Origin: Planctomycetota bacterium
GTDB taxonomy: Bacteria; Planctomycetota; Planctomycetia; Pirellulales; Thermoguttaceae
Direction: 5' to 3'
NCBI GenBank assembly: GCA_030611515.1
Contig: JAUWPQ010000004.1
Span: forward strand, 1-40,954
DNA length: 40,954 bases
The position numbers and the translations under genes were made by a program. Shown here in pieces: positions 24,311 to 32,333 of the stretch (its first letter is position 1; each line of letters begins with the position of its first letter). The notes beneath the pieces were generated by a model that was not told the DNA's origin, did not search any database, and saw only the letters and a list, made by a program, of their open reading frames with translations.

Positions 24311-25101
24311 GGCGTTTTGCGTTTGGTGGGTTTTTTGGGGCGGCGAGCGGATTGTTTGGCGGCTTTTTGCGGTTCGGCTTCGCGGCCGGTGCAGGCGCCA
24401 TAAGGATACGTGACTTCAAAACAAAAGCCGTCGTGGCGATAGTAACTGATGAACAGTCCCGCCACACGTCCACCGGTCAAAAGGAGTAAATTCGTCTCTT
24501 TTAGCAGCGGTTCGCCGGCGCGGATCTGCAACAACCGGCTGATGGGCGGACTCGCCCGGGTGGCCTCGATAGTCTGCTTGTAAAACTCGAAACGGATGTC
24601 CTGGATCGCCTGCCAGACGCCGAGGAAATCGAGCTGGCCGAGTTCTTCCTCACCGAGCCGGTCGGCGTATCTGGCCGGAATAGCCACTTCGTCGTAGATG
24701 GCTGGCTTATCGTACAAATAGTCGATTCGCGTGGCCAACAACACGTCGTCGCCGGGGCAGGCCCCCAGCGGCGCGGCCAACTCCGCGTCGACTTCCGCCC
24801 AGCGAAACGAATGTAACCGCCGTTGGAGCCTCGGGGCGTGACGGCGGATGCTGCCTAGGAAGTCGGCGTTGAGGATGGGGATTTTACGCTGGGCGGCGGA
24901 GCTGACGAAAGTACCCGATCCTTGTCGGCGCTCGATCAGGCGTTCTTCTTCGAGGATTTGCAGGGCGTGGCGGACGGTGATCTGCGAAGCGGCGAAGCGG
25001 CGGCACATTTCCCGCCCGGTCGGCAACCGCTGGCCCGGCGACCAGTGACCGGCGAGCAGTCGTCGGCGGAGCGAATCGGCGATCCGTTGATAGGCGGTCA
25101 T
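24307..25101 (-). CDS. GntR-family (HutC/UTRA) transcriptional regulator
   Basis: 264 residues. The GntR winged HTH is at about 4-70 (YQRIADSLRRRLLAGHWSPG, REMCRRFAASQITVRHALQIL, RRQGSGTFV). The UTRA effector domain follows (about 95-245) with LLATRIDYLYDKPAIYDEV and HDGFCFEVTYPYG. The extreme C terminus is basic (RRPKKPTKRKTP), unusual for the family. UTRA regulators of nag loci typically respond to GlcNAc-6-P or GlcN-6-P, and that fits here. It leads the minus-strand operon with a 4-nt overlap into nagA, and is divergent from the transporter gene 96 nt away, so it could control both directions. No clear Shine-Dalgarno precedes ATG 25101. Confidence 0.9.
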   Translation of the reverse strand: MTAYQRIADSLRRRLLAGHWSPGQRLPTGREMCRRFAASQITVRHALQILEEERLIERRQGSGTFVSSAAQRKIPILNADFLGSIRRHAPRLQRRLHSFRWAEVDAELAAPLGACPGDDVLLATRIDYLYDKPAIYDEVAIPARYADRLGEEELGQLDFLGVWQAIQDIRFEFYKQTIEATRASPPISRLLQIRAGEPLLKETNLLLLTGGRVAGLFISYYRHDGFCFEVTYPYGACTGREAEPQKAAKQSARRPKKPTKRKTP

Positions 25102-25158
25102 TTATCGGTCGAAGGGGGACTTGTAGGATGTATGGGAACCCATTAAATTGTATATAAT

Positions 25159-25186
25159 AACATAAACACTTTTCACAACCTGTCAA
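25159..25186 (-). promoter_or_regulatory. Candidate promoter of the GntR-led operon in the divergent spacer
   Basis: On the minus strand TTGACA (25181-25186) and TATGTT (25159-25164) are 16 nt apart, with the AT-rich TATTATATACAAT immediately downstream. The same spacer must serve the transporter gene on the other strand, and its imperfect dyad ATTGTATATAAT (25147-25158) is a possible GntR operator. Confidence 0.4.
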
Positions 25187-25197
25187 GGCCCGGTATT

Positions 25198-27654
25198 ATG
25201 AATTCACTCGCCATCGGCTATTTCGACAAGCATATTGCGAAAGTGCTAATGTTGGCTGTGGTTTGGGCAGCCGGATGGCTTTCCGCACATGCCGCCGAAA
25301 CGACGGCTCCGTTGGAACCGGAGCTGCGCCGGCGCGCGACCGAAACGATTCGTCAAGTGTTCGACGGCGAACAGCAATGGGTCAAGGTTCATGCGGCGGA
25401 ATATCTGCTCACGTTGGACTATCCGCAGGGCGTAAAGAAAGCCTTCGCCGAGGAGTTGAATCTTCACGGCGACGAGCCTCGTTACCGCATCGGCGTCTGG
25501 CGTGTGTTGGCCCGCGCCGCCTACAACCACAAAGAACGTGTCGTGTGGCTCGACAAGATACGCGCCGTGGCGTTCGACACGGCGGCGGAAGACCGGCCCC
25601 ATGCCTTGGAGACGCTGGCCAAGCTCGGCTACGTACTCCGCGACGAAGAAGTGGCGGCGATGGAGCAGGCCGCGAAGGCCGAAAACGACCAGACGGCCCC
25701 TTTCGCCGCCTGGGTATTGGCAAACTCCGGCCGACCGGACGCCGAGTCCCGACTGGTCGAACTGCTCGCTTCCGACGATACGACAACACGTCTCGGGGCG
25801 GCTTTTGCACTGGGTAACTTGCCGAAGATTTCCCCGTCGGCGTGGGAAAAGCTGCAAACGGCCGCTCGCGACGAGCCGGCGGACTCCCAGGCCCGCGCCT
25901 ATCTCGTTTCCGCTGCGTCCATGCACGCGCCGAAGAGCGACGTGAGTCGGTTCAAGGCCGAGTTGGCCGAACTGGCGGCCAATGAAAGCGGCGTGGGGGC
26001 GGTCGAGGCGAGCCGAGCGATTGCGCGGATCGGCGACGACGCGGACCTGCCGCTGCTCACTCGCCTGCTCGACAGCCCCGACCCCGACCTTCGCGCCACG
26101 GCCGCCTACGCACTGCTGCGGATCGACCGCCGCGTACCGCACTGCCTTAGTTTTTGGGACTGGGGGGTAATCGTCGCCTACGCGCTGATGATGCTCTCGG
26201 TGGGCTGGTACTACTCGCGGCGGACCCAGACCCAGGAGCAATACCTGCTGGGCGACCGCCGGATGAATCCGCTGATGGTCGGGCTGTCGCTGTTCGCGGC
26301 GCTGATCAGCAGCCTGTCGTATCTGGCCATGCCCGGCGAGGTCATCAAATATGGCCCCATGATAGTATGCACCGTGTTGGCCTATCCGTTGGTCGGCTTG
26401 GTCGTCGGTTGGCTGGTTATCCCGCTTATCATGCAGTTGAAGGTGACCAGCGCCTACGAGATTCTCGAAACGCGGCTGGGCGGCGCCGTCCGCACGCTCG
26501 GCTCACTGCTCTTTTTGTCGCTGCGGTTGTTGTGGATGTCGGTCATCATTTTTGCCACGGCGGACAAGGTGTTGGTTCCGTTGATGGGGCTTGAGCCGTG
26601 GACGACTCCGATCGTTTGCGTCGTCATAGCGGCGGTGGCGATCGGTTACACCTCGATGGGCGGCCTCCGGGCCGGAGTTCTTACGGATGTGATCCAAACC
26701 GCGATCCTGATGGGCGCCGCGGTGGTGGTGGTGATTACCATCACGGTCTACCTGGGCGGAGTGGGGGCATGGTGGCCGAGCCAATGGCCGGCCCATTGGC
26801 CCGAGCCGCTATTGCTCCCAAAACTAGAATATGATCCCAACGCCCGCGTCACCATGTTCGGCGTCGTGCTGGCGACGTTCACTTGGTACGTATGCACCGC
26901 GGTTTCGGACCAGATTGCGGTCCAGCGGTACTTGGCCACCCGGGACGCCAAAGCGGCGCGGTTCGCGCTGATCGTGTCGCTGGCGGCCGACGCGGTAATC
27001 TTTGCCATCCTGGGCTGCGTGGGAATGGGACTGCTGGCCTACTTCCAGGCCTTCCCCTATCTCCTCCCCGACAATCAGTCCGTGCTCGGAGACAGCGACA
27101 AGCTGTTTTCGCAATTTATCCTGATCGGACTGCCGGTGGGGCTTAGCGGCTTGGTGGTGGCCGGACTGTTGGCTTGCTCGATGTCGTCGCTGTCGGCCGG
27201 CATCAACTCCACCTGCTCGGTGATTGCGGTGGACTTTATCGACCGCCTGCGAGGAAAGAACAAAAAATTGTCCGATTCCAGCCGCATCAGGCAACTGAAG
27301 TACATTTCGGTCCTGGTAGGCGCGACGGTGGTCATTATGAGCCTCATGGTAAACATGGTGCAGGGCAACTTGATTGAGATCTGCTACAAAGTGGTCAACC
27401 TTTTCACAGCCCCGCTGGCCGGCCTGTTCTTCCTGGCGTTGTTCGTGCCCTGGGCCAGGGGATTCGGCGCGATTGTCGGCCTAGTCTGTGGGTTGGCTGT
27501 AGTGATTTCAATCAATTATTGGCAAGAGATCACCGGCTCGCCGGGAATCAGCTTCCTTTGGGCGATGCCTTTGAGCCTAATAGTCGAGGTCGGCGTCGGG
27601 ACGCTGGTCAGCCTGATTCCGATCGGCCGAAAGCGTAGCCGCTTGAGACAATAG
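25198..27654 (+). CDS. Sodium:solute symporter with N-terminal HEAT-repeat domain
   Basis: 818 residues. Residues 1-32 form a signal sequence (VLMLAVVWAAGWLSAHA). Residues about 35-315 are HEAT-like helical repeats (RLVELLASDDTTTRLGAAFALG; LLTRLLDSPDPDLRATAAYALL). From ~319 the SSS transporter begins (FWDWGVIVAYALMMLSVGWYY, EQYLLGDRRMNP, LFAALISSLSYLAMPGE) and continues through about 13 membrane segments to a basic tail. SSS proteins normally have an external N terminus, so the HEAT domain would be periplasmic, perhaps for substrate capture or partner binding. Sialic acid transporters of the SiaT type belong to this family, but the substrate here is inferred only from neighbours. ATG 25198 lacks a strong Shine-Dalgarno. 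Confidence 0.9.
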   Translation: MNSLAIGYFDKHIAKVLMLAVVWAAGWLSAHAAETTAPLEPELRRRATETIRQVFDGEQQWVKVHAAEYLLTLDYPQGVKKAFAEELNLHGDEPRYRIGVWRVLARAAYNHKERVVWLDKIRAVAFDTAAEDRPHALETLAKLGYVLRDEEVAAMEQAAKAENDQTAPFAAWVLANSGRPDAESRLVELLASDDTTTRLGAAFALGNLPKISPSAWEKLQTAARDEPADSQARAYLVSAASMHAPKSDVSRFKAELAELAANESGVGAVEASRAIARIGDDADLPLLTRLLDSPDPDLRATAAYALLRIDRRVPHCLSFWDWGVIVAYALMMLSVGWYYSRRTQTQEQYLLGDRRMNPLMVGLSLFAALISSLSYLAMPGEVIKYGPMIVCTVLAYPLVGLVVGWLVIPLIMQLKVTSAYEILETRLGGAVRTLGSLLFLSLRLLWMSVIIFATADKVLVPLMGLEPWTTPIVCVVIAAVAIGYTSMGGLRAGVLTDVIQTAILMGAAVVVVITITVYLGGVGAWWPSQWPAHWPEPLLLPKLEYDPNARVTMFGVVLATFTWYVCTAVSDQIAVQRYLATRDAKAARFALIVSLAADAVIFAILGCVGMGLLAYFQAFPYLLPDNQSVLGDSDKLFSQFILIGLPVGLSGLVVAGLLACSMSSLSAGINSTCSVIAVDFIDRLRGKNKKLSDSSRIRQLKYISVLVGATVVIMSLMVNMVQGNLIEICYKVVNLFTAPLAGLFFLALFVPWARGFGAIVGLVCGLAVVISINYWQEITGSPGISFLWAMPLSLIVEVGVGTLVSLIPIGRKRSRLRQ

Positions 27655-27710
27655 TGCGATGCTGCGACGGTAATTCGCGGTAAGAGCCAAGCTGCAATTG
27701 AAAGATTAGG

Positions 27711-28853
27711 ATGATGTTGAAGATCGTTGCCCGAGGTACGGTGGTGGTGGGAAGGCCGGGCACGGAGTCTCAAAGTTGTGCCTTCCCCCAAATCTGCGTC
27801 TTGCCCAGCGGTCGTTGGATATGCTGTTTTCGCGCAGCGCCGCAGAAGGGAGATACCGCCGTCCAGCGGAGCCTTTTCGTCCGATCCGACGACGAAGGAA
27901 AGTCTTGGAGTTTGCCCGTCGAGGCTTTCGTTCCCCCTCCCATCGACGGTACGCCAGGCCTGTTCCGCGCCCTGGGAATGACCGCGTTGGGCGGACGGCG
28001 AGTACTGGCCGTGCTCTATTGGGTCGATAGCTCTCGGCCGTCCCTTCCCTTCTTCAACGAGACGACCGAGGGGCTGTTGGACTCGCGGGTCTTCCTCGCC
28101 TGGTCGGAGGACGACGGCGATACCTGGTCGGAGCCAAAGCTGGTCGATACCACACCGTTCCACTGTCCGACCCCGATTACCGGCCCGGTGTTGCTGCTGG
28201 CCAACGGGGAGCTTGCCTGCCAGTTTGAATTGAACAAGCATTATGACGACCCGTCGCCTTGGCGCCATGCCTCGGTTATCATGTTCTCGAAGGACGGGGG
28301 CAATTCCTGGCCGGAATACGCTACGGTCACCAGTGATCCAGAAAACCGAATGTTCTACTGGGACCAGAGACCCCGCGTTTTTTCCCATGGGTGGATTCTC
28401 GACCTGTTCTGGACCTTTGATCGCCAGCAGGCCGTCTATCGCAATATCCACGCCCGGGAGTCTCTGGATCACGGACGCACCTGGTCGGAGATATGGGACA
28501 CGGGAGTCGTCGGCCAACCGGCGCCGCCGGTTCCGCTGCCCGACGGAACCATGGGACTGGTTTACGTGGATCGTAGCGGGGCGCCGCAGATCAAGATGCG
28601 GGTCAGTTGCGATCGAGGTCGCACGTGGTCTCGGGAGTCGGAGATCGTCCTCGAACGGTCTCGGCTGGAGAGCCAAACCTGGCAGAAGCGCAGTATGCAG
28701 GACGCCTGGGCCGAAATGGCTGATTTCTCTCTCGGCCTGCCGGCCACGGCGGTCGCGCAAAACGGCGACATCGTGGTAGTGTATTATGCGGGCCCAGCGA
28801 CGGATCAGACGGACATCAAGTACGTCCGTGTGCGCGCGACAACCGCGACGTGA
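27711..28853 (+). CDS. BNR/Asp-box (sialidase-like) protein without signal peptide
   Basis: 380 residues. Five Asp boxes: SDDEGKSW (59-66), SEDDGDTW (132-139), SKDGGNSW (193-200), SLDHGRTW (251-258) and SCDRGRTW (299-306), giving a six-bladed propeller. The start MMLKIVARGTVVVGRPG has no leader, so it should be cytoplasmic, unlike the BNR protein at 6556. FRIP is not evident, so a sialidase label is tentative; it may act on an imported oligosaccharide or on another glycoside. It lies 56 nt after the symporter and its stop overlaps a possible GTG start of the lyase gene (GTGA), so the three form one unit. Confidence 0.82.
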   Translation: MMLKIVARGTVVVGRPGTESQSCAFPQICVLPSGRWICCFRAAPQKGDTAVQRSLFVRSDDEGKSWSLPVEAFVPPPIDGTPGLFRALGMTALGGRRVLAVLYWVDSSRPSLPFFNETTEGLLDSRVFLAWSEDDGDTWSEPKLVDTTPFHCPTPITGPVLLLANGELACQFELNKHYDDPSPWRHASVIMFSKDGGNSWPEYATVTSDPENRMFYWDQRPRVFSHGWILDLFWTFDRQQAVYRNIHARESLDHGRTWSEIWDTGVVGQPAPPVPLPDGTMGLVYVDRSGAPQIKMRVSCDRGRTWSRESEIVLERSRLESQTWQKRSMQDAWAEMADFSLGLPATAVAQNGDIVVVYYAGPATDQTDIKYVRVRATTAT

Positions 28854-28903
28854 CGCACGACGTGCCGCTGTTTGGTGTAAACCTTTTTGGGAATGATAAA
28901 AAA

Positions 28904-29806
28904 ATGGCAAAGACAACATCTCAGCGGGCATTTGTCATATCCGCAATCAACACGCCGCTACACGACGACGACTCGCTCCACGTCGAGGGCCTTGAAGCAC
29001 ACATGGAAGACCAGTGGCAAGCGGGAATCGACGGACTCCTGGTCGCCGGCACAATGGGACTTATGCAGCTCTTGACCGACGACGTCTACGAGCAACTGAT
29101 CGAACATTCGTTGCGAATTTCCGCCGGCCGAGGCGAAATCATGGTGGGAGTCGGAGATACCAGCTTGGCGCGGACCCTCCGGCGGATCGAACTGCTCAAC
29201 CGCTACTCCGCGAACGGAGCGGTTGTGATCACCCCATACCTCATCAAGTTCAAGCCGGACGAACTGCTCGATTATTATCGCGCCCTGGCCGATGCTTCGC
29301 GACACCCCCTGTACCTCTACGACCTGCCAGCCCTTACGGGCGTCAAGCTGGACTTCGACACCGTGGAACGCTTGACCGAACATCCGAACATTCACGGCAT
29401 CAAGGCGTCCTGCGAAGCCGACTGGACGAAGGAATTGATCCGCCGAATCGGAGACCGCTTCCGCATCATTATTGCCCAGCCGACCATTATGGACGCCCTC
29501 TTGCGCGAGGGGATTCAAGAACACCTGGACGGGCTTTACTCGGTGGCGCCGGCTTGGACGATGTCGCTGGTTCACGCCGCGGAGGCGGGCGACTGGGATC
29601 GTGCCGCGGCGTATCAGCGGCGGTTGAATCAACTGTTGGACCTGATGCGGCAGGGAGGGATATTCGCCGTCGTCACCGCGATTTTCAATGCGCGGGGGAT
29701 ATCGGGCAAGTACGCCCCCGCCCCCATACGGCAACTCGACGCGGAAGCACGCGACAAACTGCTTGCGGAGCCGATCGTTCAGGAACTGCTCCGCGGCGAC
29801 CGGTAG
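28904..29806 (+). CDS. DapA/NanA-superfamily aldolase (Schiff-base lyase)
   Basis: 300 residues from ATG 28904. The TIM barrel of the dihydrodipicolinate synthase/N-acetylneuraminate lyase family is clear. The Schiff-base lysine is K167 in HGIKASC and the catalytic tyrosine Y139 in LYDLP. The substrate-carboxylate loop that is normally GTTGE or GSTGE reads GTMGL (49-53), so the keto acid handled may be neither Neu5Ac nor the DapA substrate. It probably cleaves a 2-keto acid to pyruvate and an aldehyde. An in-frame GTG at 28850 overlaps the preceding stop by 4 nt and would add 18 residues; ATG 28904 has GGGA 10 nt upstream and fits the family start better. Confidence 0.86.
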   Translation: MAKTTSQRAFVISAINTPLHDDDSLHVEGLEAHMEDQWQAGIDGLLVAGTMGLMQLLTDDVYEQLIEHSLRISAGRGEIMVGVGDTSLARTLRRIELLNRYSANGAVVITPYLIKFKPDELLDYYRALADASRHPLYLYDLPALTGVKLDFDTVERLTEHPNIHGIKASCEADWTKELIRRIGDRFRIIIAQPTIMDALLREGIQEHLDGLYSVAPAWTMSLVHAAEAGDWDRAAAYQRRLNQLLDLMRQGGIFAVVTAIFNARGISGKYAPAPIRQLDAEARDKLLAEPIVQELLRGDR

Positions 29807-29871
29807 AGCGCGCTTCTGCACGGGGAGAAAAAGGTGTCACCCAGCAAAAATGGGGGAAACAGGCGGAGGGG

Positions 29872-30147
29872 CTACTCTTCCTTCTCGTCGGCTTTTGCTT
29901 CGCCGTAGATCTCGGGGCGGGCGCGGTCGCGGCGGTTGCTCGAACGGCAGACAAACAACAAGCCCAACGTCGTGCCGAGAATCACCAAGCCGTAGGCCAT
30001 TACGTATGCACCGCCGCCGGTGGTGCTGCTCTCTTTCTCGGCTTGCTTGGCCGCCTGGGCCAATGCGAACCCGTGAATCGACAGCCAGATGAACAGACAA
30101 AACAAGGCGGTTTTCAACGCTTGCCAACGAAAACGCGGATATTTCAT
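29872..30147 (-). CDS. Small conserved planctomycete membrane protein
   Basis: 91 residues. A basic N terminus and hydrophobic segment (TALFCLFIWLSIHGFALAQ) look like a signal peptide, followed by a short polar stretch, a second transmembrane helix (YVMAYGLVILGTTLGLLFVC) and a charged tail starting CRSSNRRDRARPE and ending KADEKEE. I recognise the layout (AYGLVILGxxLGLLxVCR then RRDRARPE) as one that recurs in planctomycete genomes; no function is known. ATG 30147 has AAGGAG 7 nt upstream, which decides the start; the frame extends further upstream through repeat DNA and is rejected. It stands alone, convergent with the lyase gene. Confidence 0.85.
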   Translation of the reverse strand: MKYPRFRWQALKTALFCLFIWLSIHGFALAQAAKQAEKESSTTGGGAYVMAYGLVILGTTLGLLFVCRSSNRRDRARPEIYGEAKADEKEE

Positions 30148-30353
30148 TATCGGACTCCTTGCAAAGAAGATGTCATTATACCCTCGCGCGGATCGGCCGG
30201 CAACTTCCGTAATAATTATTGGGAAGCGGAATTCTCGCGGTTTAAGTCCACTGGTGGCCGGGGACTGGTCCATTTTTCGGCGAAAAAACGCATTTCGCCG
30301 ACGAACCGTTGGCCGAAAACATGGATCTGTCCCCTTCACGCGGCGCCAGGTGG

Positions 30354-30425
30354 ACAGTCCCATTTTCGCGGCGGTCAAGTCAATTCGCCTGGCAACATCC
30401 CTCGCGCCGCGAAAATTGGGACAGT
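30354..30425. repeat. Inverted repeat ACAGTCCCATTTTCGCGGCG
   Basis: Left arm 30354-30373 and right arm 30405-30425 are complementary apart from a 1-nt indel and one mismatch, with a 31-nt loop. Nearby GGGGACTGGTCC and CTGTCCCC motifs belong to the same GGGACAGTCC-type repeat. Confidence 0.7.
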
Positions 30426-30571
30426 TCCCTATCATTCTCCTATTGCAAGCCAGCGACTGTGATCGCCTCCTACAAGGGCAATTTGATGAATCCTTATTGT
30501 TGCACAACGCCTAATTCTACTGTGCAGGGTTATCGGCACATGCTGAAAAAACGGCTGAAAGCATGATGTTT

Positions 30572-30649
30572 CCTTGGGCCGAAGGCCCTCCGCTTTCCCG
30601 CACCCCAGGGCGTTGCCCTGGGCTGGGAGAACGGTCGCCCCTTCGGGGC
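30572..30649. repeat. Palindrome block GGGCCGAAGGCCC / CCCAGGGCGTTGCCCTGGG / GCCCCTTCGGGGC
   Basis: Three consecutive short hairpins joined by GCTGGGAGAACGG. A related, inverted and diverged copy lies at about 38254-38303 (GGGGCGAAGGCCCC, then GCGTTCTCCCAACCCGGG), so this is a second dispersed family. Confidence 0.75.
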
Positions 30650-30896
30650 AACTGATATGTCATGGCATGGAATGGAGGACAAACCTCGAAACGCCTTTGC
30701 AAAGTGCGGGCTGCACCCCTGGCCAACGGCAAGGCTTTTCCGTCTAACTCTCACCGCGACAACTTGTTACAATTCACGTGCTGATTCAACAGTGCCATTC
30801 AAGTCTGACCCCTTTCCCTCTCCTTTTCCCTTTCCGCGCCGAAGTCAGGACAGACTCTATAACGCTGAAGTTGCAGTTTGGGACTATACGCGACTT

Positions 30897-32288
30897 CTAA
30901 AGGTGGACTCCGTACGGCTCACGTTGCTTCCGCTTGAGCATCGCGTTGGCCTCTGCGTCGGCGAGGACTTGCTCGGCTTTGGGATCCCAGGTGATCTTTC
31001 GATTCAATCGGATGGCGATATTGACCAAGTGGCACGCCGTGACCGAACGGTGCTGAACCTCTACCGTGGAGCGGGGTAACGTGCGGGTCCTTAAGCACGA
31101 AAAGAAGTTGGCCACGTGTTGCGCCGTGGGATCCAAATCGAATCCGTCCTTCGGCCAGGCTTCGGTCTTCTTGATCTCTTCGGTCGGCCTGCCATAAAGG
31201 CCCCCACGATTGACAAAGATGCTGCCTTCCTCGCCGACGAACAGGATGCCGTTGCGCTTCTCCGTTTTCAACTCGTTGGGCAAATCAGAGAATAGTCGAG
31301 CATCTTCCGCATCCGTCACTTGGCCGTTGCTTATGGCCTGTTGGTAGGCATCATCGCGAGCCGTCAGGAAGCACAGGGGAATCTCGCCCGGATACTTCAT
31401 CTGGGCCACAAATCGATCTGGGGTGTTGTAACAGTCCGGCTTGCCGTCGTTGGGAAAGATCGCTTTCGCCTCCACCGTGACGGGACCGGCGTGCTCCACG
31501 TCCATGCCCCAATGGGCGATATCTATGTGGTGAGCCCCCCAATCGCAAACGTGACCGCCGGCATATTCACACCAGTAGCGGAACTTGAACACGGTCCGTT
31601 CCGGATAGTAAGCGTGCTTGGGGGCTTGACCTTGGTACTTATCCCAATTCAGACTTGCGGGCACCGGCCGGGGCGAAAACGGTCCACCCTTGGTGGCCCA
31701 AAACGGAACCGACACGGCCACCCGCTTCAGTCGACCAAGACGGCCCGTGCGAATCAGGTCGATGGCCATCTGAAACTGCTTTCCGCTGCGCTGCTGGGTG
31801 CCGACCTGCACAATCCGACCGGTCTGCCGCACGACCTGACGGAGAATCTTGCCCTCGTCAATGGTCAACGTGAGCGGTTTCTCGGCATACAGGTCCTTGC
31901 CCGCCTGACACGCGGCAATGTTGATAGCCGTGTGCCAGTGGTCCGTTGTGGCATTGAAGACGACGTCGATATCTTTCCGATCCAACAGTTCACGATAGTC
32001 GACATAGACCTTGGCCGCGTCGCCGAAAGCGTGCCTGGCCCCTTCCGCATGCTCTCGGTCTACATCGCAGACGGCCACAATGTCGCCATGCTTGCAGGCA
32101 CCCGACCCGAGGGCGCAACCACGGCCTCCCGCGCCAATAAGACCGATCTGTGGGCGATCGTTCTTCGATGTGGGCTCGACGGCGCCGGCCGACTCGCCTC
32201 TGAACCAATAGGGAACGGTCAGGCCGGCGGCGCCCAACGCGACGGCCGAACCGAGGAATCCCCGCCGATTCGGTTTGATTCTAGACAT
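30897..32288 (-). CDS. Tat-exported Gfo/Idh/MocA-family oxidoreductase
   Basis: 463 residues. The twin-arginine signal is NRRGFLGSAVALGAAGLTV, so the folded, cofactor-loaded protein is exported. The Rossmann motif is GLIGAGGRGCALG and the catalytic segment YAEKPLTLT, with the family's DWGAHHIDIAHWGMD in the second domain. This planctomycete-abundant subfamily (YAEKPLT, DWGAHH) acts on unknown, presumably periplasmic, sugars. ATG 32288 has GGGAG upstream; the GTG at 32291 is a one-codon alternative. It is the last gene of a minus-strand group that starts at 36843 or earlier, 45 nt after the epimerase gene. Confidence 0.92.
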   Translation of the reverse strand: MSRIKPNRRGFLGSAVALGAAGLTVPYWFRGESAGAVEPTSKNDRPQIGLIGAGGRGCALGSGACKHGDIVAVCDVDREHAEGARHAFGDAAKVYVDYRELLDRKDIDVVFNATTDHWHTAINIAACQAGKDLYAEKPLTLTIDEGKILRQVVRQTGRIVQVGTQQRSGKQFQMAIDLIRTGRLGRLKRVAVSVPFWATKGGPFSPRPVPASLNWDKYQGQAPKHAYYPERTVFKFRYWCEYAGGHVCDWGAHHIDIAHWGMDVEHAGPVTVEAKAIFPNDGKPDCYNTPDRFVAQMKYPGEIPLCFLTARDDAYQQAISNGQVTDAEDARLFSDLPNELKTEKRNGILFVGEEGSIFVNRGGLYGRPTEEIKKTEAWPKDGFDLDPTAQHVANFFSCLRTRTLPRSTVEVQHRSVTACHLVNIAIRLNRKITWDPKAEQVLADAEANAMLKRKQREPYGVHL

Positions 32289-32333
32289 CACTCGCTTCTC
32301 CCATAACTTGTAAGACCCCAGTGTGTATGTACA

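Larger units (their letters stand above)
30148..30896. other. 749-nt gene-free spacer made of short repeats
   Basis: No credible gene is seen on either strand. The spacer holds the inverted repeat at 30354-30425 and the palindrome block at 30572-30649, with unremarkable sequence between. It precedes the small membrane protein (minus strand) and follows the end of the Tat-exported oxidoreductase gene. Confidence 0.7.

Noticed and set aside
22532-24403. 623-codon open frame on the + strand
   Set aside because: It lies antisense to the NagB-like, NagA and GntR genes, whose family motifs are unmistakable; the frame is open only because of high-GC codon bias.
27516-28931. 471-codon open frame on the - strand
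   Set aside because: Antisense to the second BNR protein and end of the symporter; composition is that of a shadow frame.
29014-30462. 482-codon open frame on the + strand
   Set aside because: Overlaps the DapA/NanA-family gene in another frame and runs through the small membrane protein and repeats.
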